Of a DNA stretch of 64,000 bases, positions 57,251-64,000 are shown piece by piece; the first letter of the stretch is position 1; every line of letters begins with the position of its first letter. The translations under genes were made by a program, and so were the position numbers. The stretch comes from Psettodes erumei. Taxonomy: Eukaryota > Chordata > Actinopteri > Pleuronectiformes > Psettodidae. The notes under the pieces are model-generated. The model saw nothing but the letters and a program-made list of their open reading frames with translations. It had not been told where the DNA came from and ran no database searches. The stretch covers positions 486,501 through 550,500 of the forward strand of contig JAFBJZ010000454.1 of NCBI GenBank assembly GCA_016785225.1, in the 5' to 3' direction.

Positions 57251-57960
57251 ATTGTGGGAGCAGCGTTAGTGGACGGTCGCCACCAGACAAGAGCAGATGA
57301 ATATTCTTCAGATGCCGAGGTCAAAGACTTAATCCTTCACTTTGCGTCCAGGCCTGTGGGGTAAAAAAAAAAGAAAAAAAAAAATGCCCCCACGAGTTGC
57401 ACGTTCTCTTCTGGCCGGCACAGGGGCGAGGAATGCAATTAAGGGTCTTGGTAGGAAGTGTCTGTTTTCTGACCTCTAATCTCACCTCCTCTCATCTGTA
57501 TTCTGCAGCTCTCATCTGGCTCCACTGTCCTCTGTAGCAAGAGAGGGTCTGAATAAGAGAGAATGAAATATCGCTGTTCAAAGATGGAAAAATCTTTCCC
57601 TTATATATACAGTATATCCTTCTTAGAGGAGGAGAGGACATCCGGCTGATTTTCGCTGCTGTGTCTCTGTGCATGTTTTAACGCAGCTGAGAAGACGCTA
57701 AGCTAGTTATCAAATTTCTGCGAGGTATTAATGAATGGATAAACACCATAGGACGTAATGCAGCTCATCTGCACGCTTTTGTGAGATCACCAAGGTGATG
57801 TTTTCCTTCAGGAGGTGGGAGAAGAAAAGGGTGGAGGTGGGAATGGGTGGAGTATGGAAAAGAAAGAACTGCACAGCATGCTTTGGGGGGGGGGTGTAGC
57901 ACCAAACATAACAACAGACATGTGAGGGAGCTGAAGAAATGAGGTCTGCAACCCCTCTCT
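57251..57960. other. Unique non-coding DNA
   Basis: A-run at 57365-57383 and a G-run near 57885-57894. No gene accepted. Confidence 0.4.
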
Positions 57961-57968
57961 CTCTCTGT

Positions 57969-58080
<112 letters not shown>

Positions 58081-58185
58081 ACACTCTGTTGTGAGTGATA
58101 GATGGAATTATCCTTTCAACCCTTCATCCATGGCGGTGGTCTTTTCCTACCACCAGTGACATTGTGACAGGAAGTTATTCAACCA

Positions 58186-58188
<3 letters not shown>

Positions 58189-58232
<44 letters not shown>

Positions 58233-58256
58233 GTGTGTGTGTGTGTGTGTGTGTGT
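58189..58256. repeat. (GT)n microsatellite
   Basis: About 33 units with one TT junction at 58231-58232. Confidence 0.97.
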
Positions 58257-58328
58257 CCTGTGGTGATAGTGGGAGATAGACGCTAACTTAGGTTGATAGA
58301 CAGTAGTGAAATACTCCCTCTGTCTCAT

Positions 58329-58331
<3 letters not shown>

Positions 58332-58391
<60 letters not shown>
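58332..58391. repeat. (CA)n microsatellite
   Basis: About 30 uninterrupted units. Inverted relative to the GT arrays at 57972 and 58189. Confidence 0.97.
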
Positions 58392-58393
<2 letters not shown>

Positions 58394-59280
58394 GAAGTGG
58401 CAGCTCTGATTGAGGTCAGTCCAGTGGATGACAGTGAAGGGCAGCACACATGACCCTGCTTATAAAGAGAGGAGGAGAGGAGACAGGAGAGGACATAAGG
58501 AGCTAAGAGAAGGCAGCGAGAGGCGAGGAGACACTGTAAGTGCAGAGGGAACAAGGATGGAGGAGAAGCAGAGGACACAGAAGAAAACAAAGTGTGTGAT
58601 AGTTTGATAGAAATGAGAACAAGGCCGACACATTCAGTAAGAAGAGGAGAGAAAACTAAGAGAGGAACTTCTTCTGAGGAAGTGTCAGACACAGTTTAAG
58701 CAGCTATAACTTCTAATAGACTGTCATGTAAATGCTACACGAGATCAGCCTCAGCATCACTGCAGTTTGAATTCACCATGGCAACGGCTGTGTATCTGCA
58801 GGTCGGTATTTAAAGGATGTCCAAGCGTTGTGTCTCTGCAGCTTTAGAGGAGTTGTGTGTCTTTTTCCCGTTTCCCAGAGAACACAACACATCGCTTGGT
58901 TTTTATAAGCTCTTAATTTGGTAGAAATACGCAACCTGAACCTTAGACACGCTCACACATATACAAAAACACACAAAAAAACATTAGTGCCTCTTCACCT
59001 CATTTTTTTGTTTCCAGCGCCATGCTAACAAGAGACCAGAAAACATATTCTACTGTCTAAACAGTTGGGTAATTGTGGAGAAACCGAGGGATGAAATTTA
59101 AAGCGGATCGATTTGTGAAACAAATTGGACTGCAAATCTAGTGTGGGTAAAAATAATGAACAAGATAAATGCAGATAGAAGAGTAAAACAGAATAAAATA
59201 TCATGACGGAAAGTCAGAAGATGAGAGGGGAGGGGGGGTCAAAAGCACAGGGAGTTGGGAGATGTGAATGGCACTACAAA
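58392..59280. other. Unique non-coding DNA, purine-rich at 58465-58680
   Basis: GAGGAGAGGAGAC-type low complexity. The antisense frame is S/L-rich because of this bias. A TATAAAG string at 58461 has no supporting promoter context. Confidence 0.4.
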
Positions 59281-59318
59281 GTGTGTGTGTGTGTGTGTGT
59301 GTGTAGGGGGGGGGGGGG
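59281..59318. repeat. (GT)n plus G-run
   Basis: Twelve GT units, TA, then about 12 G. Confidence 0.95.
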
Positions 59319-60165
59319 CGCTCGGAGGCTGAATCGAGGGAACGAGGAGCTGAACGACAGAAGAGTGTCAGATGTTCAGACGCAGGATTATGAAACATAA
59401 ACAGACTCGATCAGCAGTGGGGAGGAACAACTTCTCCACTCTGTGATGGTGTTTTCACCGAGGGATGGAGGAATATATCAAATAAGGGAGTGAACGCAGG
59501 GTGGATGAAGTGACTGAGTGAATAAGGTGCCGTCATGTTGTACCGGAAATTCACACGTCTCCTGCTCGTAAATAGGGATTCGCTTCAACATCCAAGTCCT
59601 AATTCTCCAAATTCTCCAAATTTTTCCTGAGCTCTGATAAATCCCACTTGGCACTCAATAAAATCAACATGCCTGGATTTTTTCAGTGCATTTAAACCCC
59701 CATTCAAGAGCCGCAGTGCTATATTCAAAGCAGAGTATTTTAATCCTCACACGACCAAATATGCTGTTAAATATAACTGACTGGAAGACAGGCTGCAGTC
59801 ACTCGCATGAGCAGGTAAAAGAATGGAAGAAGCTTCACTCCTTTTGGATCTGTTGAGATTTGAATAGCATTTGGATAGATTTGCTGCAGGTTTACAGCTT
59901 TTGTTCCGTTCAGAGATCCAACACGAGCTTTGGTGGCTCACGCCGGTCCAAACTCAAACGGACTGGTGCGGCCCGGAAACAGCAGCTGCACTGTGGTCGG
60001 TGGTGGTGGGTTGGTGATGTCACGCTCACGTGCATCCGTGTTAAAGTACGACAAAAACACTTACAGTAACATGTGATGATGGATAGTTGAACTCTGACGA
60101 CGTTCGTGTGCGACGCAGGAGTGAAACGGCAGCGGTGGTGAAAGTTGCCAAAGCTGCATTACATC
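59319..60165. other. Unique non-coding DNA
   Basis: Nothing recognised. Confidence 0.4.

Positions 60166-60203
<38 letters not shown>
60166..60203. repeat. (CA)n microsatellite
   Basis: About 18 units. Confidence 0.96.
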
Positions 60204-60207
<4 letters not shown>

Positions 60208-61612
60208 TCAATCAATCCAGTCAGGTTTGAAAGCCAAAGCCTCAGTTAATTAAACCAACACTACCTCAAACACAGATAGCACTGGCCATGAAGGGATTTC
60301 TTAAAACGTTTTTTTTGTCTGGGTCAAACTACACATGAGCCATGACTTTACAACTGCATCAGAGAGTCGTGGGCATGAGTCTGAATCTATATTTCACGCT
60401 GTGACACATGTCAGCGCTTCAGACGCAGGCCGCGTAAAACAAAGCAGAACTGACTGACTTGATATCCCGTAGCCCCAAAATCCCGTCGCGTGTCTCCGTT
60501 CACAAAGCCCAGCGCTTTGTACGTCGAGATGTCTGTGATCTGAGACTCGACACATGTCTGAACGGGTGGATGCTGTTCACGGCGGGAGCGCATTTCTATT
60601 AAGGGAAGCGTTCTCGTACGTAGAAATCGTTTTCCAGAGAAGAAGAAGAAACGTGACGCTGGCTAATCCTAACCTGGACAAACCTGGAAACAGAAATCTA
60701 CTGCATTTTAACAGGAGGCGAGAGGCAGCGGAAAGCAGAAGTTTGGAATGGATGGAGGAGATAAAATAGGGACACCACAGAGATACACGGTGACTAATAA
60801 AAGCAGACAGAATAAGGAGAAGAGAGGAAGATAAGAAAAGGGAACGGCTTGATGTTCTGAGCGAGCTGGGAGAAACGAAAGGAAGAAGATGGATGAGTGT
60901 GCGGGCGGTTTGATGGTTGGCGCATGTAAGAATAATGTCTATTTTAAGCAGGGAAGGATAAATGAGCAAACATAAATAAGAATTAATGGAGACGGGGATA
61001 GATGGAGAAAACACAGCAAACAGATAAATTATCATTTGCAAAGAGGCCGGGACGAGGAGTTTGTGGAAAAATAAACTCAAAACAAAGGGTCGAAAACAAA
61101 GATGGAGACAAGTGGGTCGGAGGAGAGCGACAAAACAAAACTTTTTTTTGTCACTTAAAACCTGTAATACATCGTAATCGTTGTCTGTTGTGCGTCGCGT
61201 CTCGCACATCGACGGGGCTAAATTAGCAGACATGATTGCAGAGAAAATAACATTTCTTTTGTCTTTTAAGTCCTGCGGGGCGTCCATCAACATCCAAACC
61301 AGCTGAAAGAAATGAACAGATAAAGAATGCAGAGAAAAACAGAGACAAAGCAAAAGCATCTGACTTCTGAGACAAAATCATTGAAGATGTTGTGTTAAAA
61401 CTGTGCAGACTTCACCAGGGCGTTTCACACAGTTCACTCCAAATTATGAACACAGAGAAAAAACCCTTTGTGTTTGTGTCGTGTGCTGCTGAGATATCTT
61501 AGGAAGAAGCAAATATTTAATTGGGAGTTCAGTTTAGATCAGGGGTTAGGGACGATTGAACAGTTCGCTTCGCTGCAGGCGACACAGTGAAACTGTGACT
61601 GTGTGTGTCGGG
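60204..61612. other. Unique non-coding DNA, purine-rich at 60700-61140
   Basis: The minus-strand frame at 60577-61359 (260 codons) is leucine/serine-rich and lies opposite an A/G-rich tract, where stop codons are scarce on the pyrimidine strand. No domain is seen, and I do not accept it as a gene. Confidence 0.4.
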
Positions 61613-61613
61613 A

Positions 61614-61753
61614 GCTTGTGCGTGCGTTTGTGTTTGTTTGTTTGTTTGTTGTCCTGATTAATCTATATGGGTTGTTTACCTGCAGGTAAATGCTGCTGGA
61701 TTCCACATTGCATGAGCCATGTTTTGCTTTAAATGAACAGGATCCAGGTAAAA
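61614..61753 (+). promoter_or_regulatory. Weak candidate recursive-type splice site 3 with a 62-nt interval
   Basis: AG-free from 61614 to 61683, including (TTTG)n at 61626-61650, a GATTAAT branch-like box and TTTACCTGCAG ending at 61685, directly followed by GTAAATGC (61686). Sixty-two nt later GATCCAG is followed by GTAAAA (61748). This has the shape of a recursive-splice exon: a 3' site, a regenerated 5' site and a competing downstream 5' site. Both 5' sites are sub-optimal (GTAAAT, GTAAAA) and the tract is not cleanly pyrimidine. Confidence 0.25.
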
Positions 61754-62039
61754 TACTAAAAAAAAAAAGATGTATTGCTGCATCTTTCCACTACACACTC
61801 AATATTGTAAATTCATTTTATTATTATCATATGGGAAATCCCAAAGCACAGAGAGATGGCTGCCCTGTTTCATGGCTTTCTCAGGAGCGGCATTATGAGA
61901 AAACAGTAAATAAACTCTTTTCTCCTTGGGAGTATGGCAGCGTTTCTTTTTTTTTCTGGGTTACAGTTAATATAAACGCCCATATCACAAATTAAACTTT
62001 TGGTTGTGTTTTTTTTTTCTATTTTCTGGTATCAAAGCT

Positions 62040-62275
62040 TGACACTTTGCATCACAAGTATGCGCGTGCGGCTGCTTTCATGGTCGCCCCTCGTGGGCTC
62101 GCCTGTCGCTGCCTGATGCTGCGTCGTCGCTCGCGCAGGTTCAAACCCCGTCTCCCGCTGCGACGTGTGTTTTCCTCAGCACCGTGCGCGGTGAAGTTTC
62201 CTCACGGGCGCCGCGTGGCCCCTCCTTCAGCTAAGAGAAGTGCTTTCATGAGGCGCTTTTTTTTTTTTTTTTATT
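62040..62275 (+). other. Possible heavily decayed tRNA-derived SINE
   Basis: CAGGTTCAAACCCCG at 62136-62150 fits the polymerase III B box (GGTTCAAnCC). The preceding 60 bp (GGGCTCGCCTGTCGC) vaguely resembles a SINE head, and a T17 run ends the segment at 62274. No clear A box or cloverleaf. Confidence 0.25.
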
Positions 62276-63133
62276 CTGACAACTGAAGACGCTGTGTTTT
62301 TCGGGGTTGTTTTACATTTAAAAATCTGAAAACAAGTAGGAATAGTAACCAAATGATAAACCACAGAAAATCAGGTTGGTTGAGGTTGAGTTGTCCATCG
62401 ACCCATGTCCATCGAGGGCGGGTTCACCTGTCAATGACTTTTGATTTTCTTTAGCCGGCCGAGTTGTTAATTTGGAGCTAATTGCATTTTTAAGCACCAC
62501 CCGGGGTTGATATTATGCGCTAACATAGATTAGCAACAAGTCGATAAAGCTAATTTACAAATACCAATCAAAGCCATGTTGCCCTTTTCCTCTCGCCCCC
62601 GTCGGCACAGCGGCCGGCGTGAGAATAAGCCACGGCGCACGAGGCCGATTCAACCCGGACTGGAAACATTTACTACACATACTGTCACTACATCAAACAT
62701 AGCATATTAAATTGTAACCTATATATACTGCAGTTTTCTGAGCTGCATTACTGCCATGTAACTCCGTGCGCTCCTGATCTCCCCTGTAAGACAACATGGA
62801 TGAATAATGTATCAACGCTTTCTCTCTATCTTCAGGGTTTTAAAGATATGTGTTGGGGTTTTTCTTTTCAATCAACAGACACACACACACGGCTCTGCCA
62901 CACTGTGTGTGTGTGTCTGGCTTATGTGTCGACCACAGGCTTTCTGCATGTGGAGAGAAATGTACATTCACCCGGAGACACACAAAGAGTCATGGGCCGC
63001 ACACGCTCGGCTCTTGATGAGACGTACCCTTTGTTGGATACTTGTTCTTTTTTCCTGTTTTGTTCAAGCTTTTTTTTTTTTGGCTTTGTGCTATGTTTTT
63101 TTGGGGCAGGATCAATTTTCTTTTGTTGCTGTC
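62276..63133. other. Unique non-coding DNA
   Basis: Nothing recognised. A short CA/GT pair lies at 62877-62917 in inverted orientation. Confidence 0.4.
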
Positions 63134-63206
63134 CCCTCTCCTCTCCTCTCCTCTCCTCTCCTCTCCTCTCCTCTCCTCTCCTCTCCTCTCCTCTCCTCTT
63201 CTCTCC
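63134..63206. repeat. (TCCTC)n pentanucleotide repeat
   Basis: About 14 units, nearly perfect, pure C/T on the + strand. Could form H-DNA. Confidence 0.97.
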
Positions 63207-63336
63207 TTGCTGAGTGCCGTTATCGGCTCCAGAAGGTGCTGACTCCAGCAAGCTAAAAATCTTGCGCCTGTCAACTCGGTCGCGACCCAGAAGGTTTTCC
63301 TTAAAACATCCATAACACCACCTCCCCTCCCAACCT

Positions 63337-63363
63337 CCACCATTACAATTAGGCTAATGGTGG
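63337..63363. repeat. Perfect 9-bp inverted repeat with homeodomain cores
   Basis: CCACCATTA (63337-63345), loop CAATTAGGC, TAATGGTGG (63355-63363). Each arm carries a TAAT core and the loop carries another ATTA. It sits in non-repetitive DNA. Confidence 0.55.
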
Positions 63364-64000
63364 CTGGCAAATACATTTCCAATCTTATTAGATGAAGATT
63401 TAGCGCTCTGGCGCAGGCATGAGAAATAGACTTGCCGTGATTGACTGGCTTATCAAACGGCCACCTGGCAAACACATCTCAGGGCATTGATCATTGATCT
63501 TGCGCGGTGACACACTTGCGTGCGCAACCTTCCGGAGTCTGCCCCGGATACTCGCGCACGACACCCTCAAACAGACACAATTCATTTTACATCCATTTCC
63601 ACACGCTGCCGATGACCATCGACTTCCTGCTCCAGGCAGCTCGGGGGCCTTTGACTTCTGAGAAAAGCGCAACATGATTCACTCCTACACCTCCGGGCCC
63701 CCCACCACCACCACCGCCGCCATCCTCTCTTCTGCACGCTTGCACATGTCAGCCTCTCCAGCAGACATGTATGTGGCTCTCATGGTGGGTCAGCTTTTTC
63801 TTTCATGTGTTGTTCCGACGCGTCTCTTCGCACGGTCTTCTGTTGCTCCTGCATCTGTTCCTCCGTCGTTCTGAGTGAAATTAATTTCAGTCACAGCCCG
63901 ATAGAGGAAATCAATCATGGCTGTTTAGCTGAAAAGCCCACCACTCCGCTCTCTGTTGAATCAGCTGGTAACATTTAATTACGATAAGTGAAGCTGAATA
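63364..64000. other. Unique DNA to the window edge; possible CNE at 63880-64000
   Basis: A 66-codon + frame from 63674 (MIHSYTSGPPTTTTAAIL...) is open but unsupported; see findings. The last 120 bp (GAAATTAATTTCAGTCAC, GGAAATCAATCATGGC, ACATTTAATTACGATAAG) is AT-rich and CNE-like. Confidence 0.3.

Noticed and set aside
58455..58545. TATA-like TATAAAG with CACTGTAAGTG downstream as a promoter plus first exon
   Set aside because: The 5' splice string lacks AG before GT, and the region is GA-rich low complexity with no start codon context.
60577..61359. 260-codon minus-strand open frame, leucine/serine-rich, looks membrane-like
   Set aside because: It lies opposite a purine-rich tract. A pyrimidine-rich strand has few stops and codes L/S/F, which mimics membrane segments. 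No domain or splice context.

Overview
This window looks like non-coding nuclear DNA of a ray-finned, probably percomorph, fish. The evidence is a very high density of long (GT)n/(CA)n arrays, decayed copies of an L2-clade LINE and a Tc1/mariner transposon, and short fragments resembling repeats I recall from percomorph genomes. I found no protein-coding exon, rRNA or tRNA gene that I would defend. There is no ribosome-binding-site or operon structure, and most long open frames are translations of simple repeats (VCVCVC/HTHTHT, RERERE/SLSLSL) or of purine/pyrimidine-biased tracts.

Layout. 0-5 kb: unique DNA with an L2 reverse-transcriptase relic (about 1480-2205). 5.5-8 kb: GT arrays and a roughly 440 bp degenerate AGGTTT/AGGTTC array. 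9.8 kb: a juxtaposed 3'/5' splice site followed by (TCTA)n. 10-20 kb: dense microsatellites, a dispersed fish-type repeat at 17.9-18.2 kb with a CTCF-like motif, and GC-rich unique segments. 20-29 kb: AT-rich segments that look like conserved non-coding elements (CNEs) between GT/GATA arrays. 29.5-30.35 kb: a roughly 800 bp GT/GCAGT/GAGT minisatellite with a duplicated unique seam. 31-42 kb: mostly unique, with a CTCF-like site (34.7 kb), a POU-octamer cluster (36.2 kb) and a second juxtaposed splice site (37.96 kb). 42-52 kb: microsatellites, a deletion-derived Tc1/mariner relic (45.15-45.43 kb) and CNE-like DNA (45.8 and 47.6 kb). 52-64 kb: mostly unique DNA, a three-array GT/GT/CA cluster (57.97-58.39 kb), a third, weaker splice-site pair bounding a 62-nt interval (61.7 kb) and a TCCTC array (63.1 kb).

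Interpretation (inference). Two sites on the + strand have a polypyrimidine tract and an AG-free zone running into CAG immediately followed by GTAAGT. This is the form of a vertebrate recursive-splicing (ratchet) site, and I found no equally good example on the - strand. Together with the absence of exons, this suggests the window lies inside one very long intron of a + strand gene. The gene cannot be named from this sequence. CNE calls rest on sequence texture and motif clusters only and need alignment to other fish genomes.
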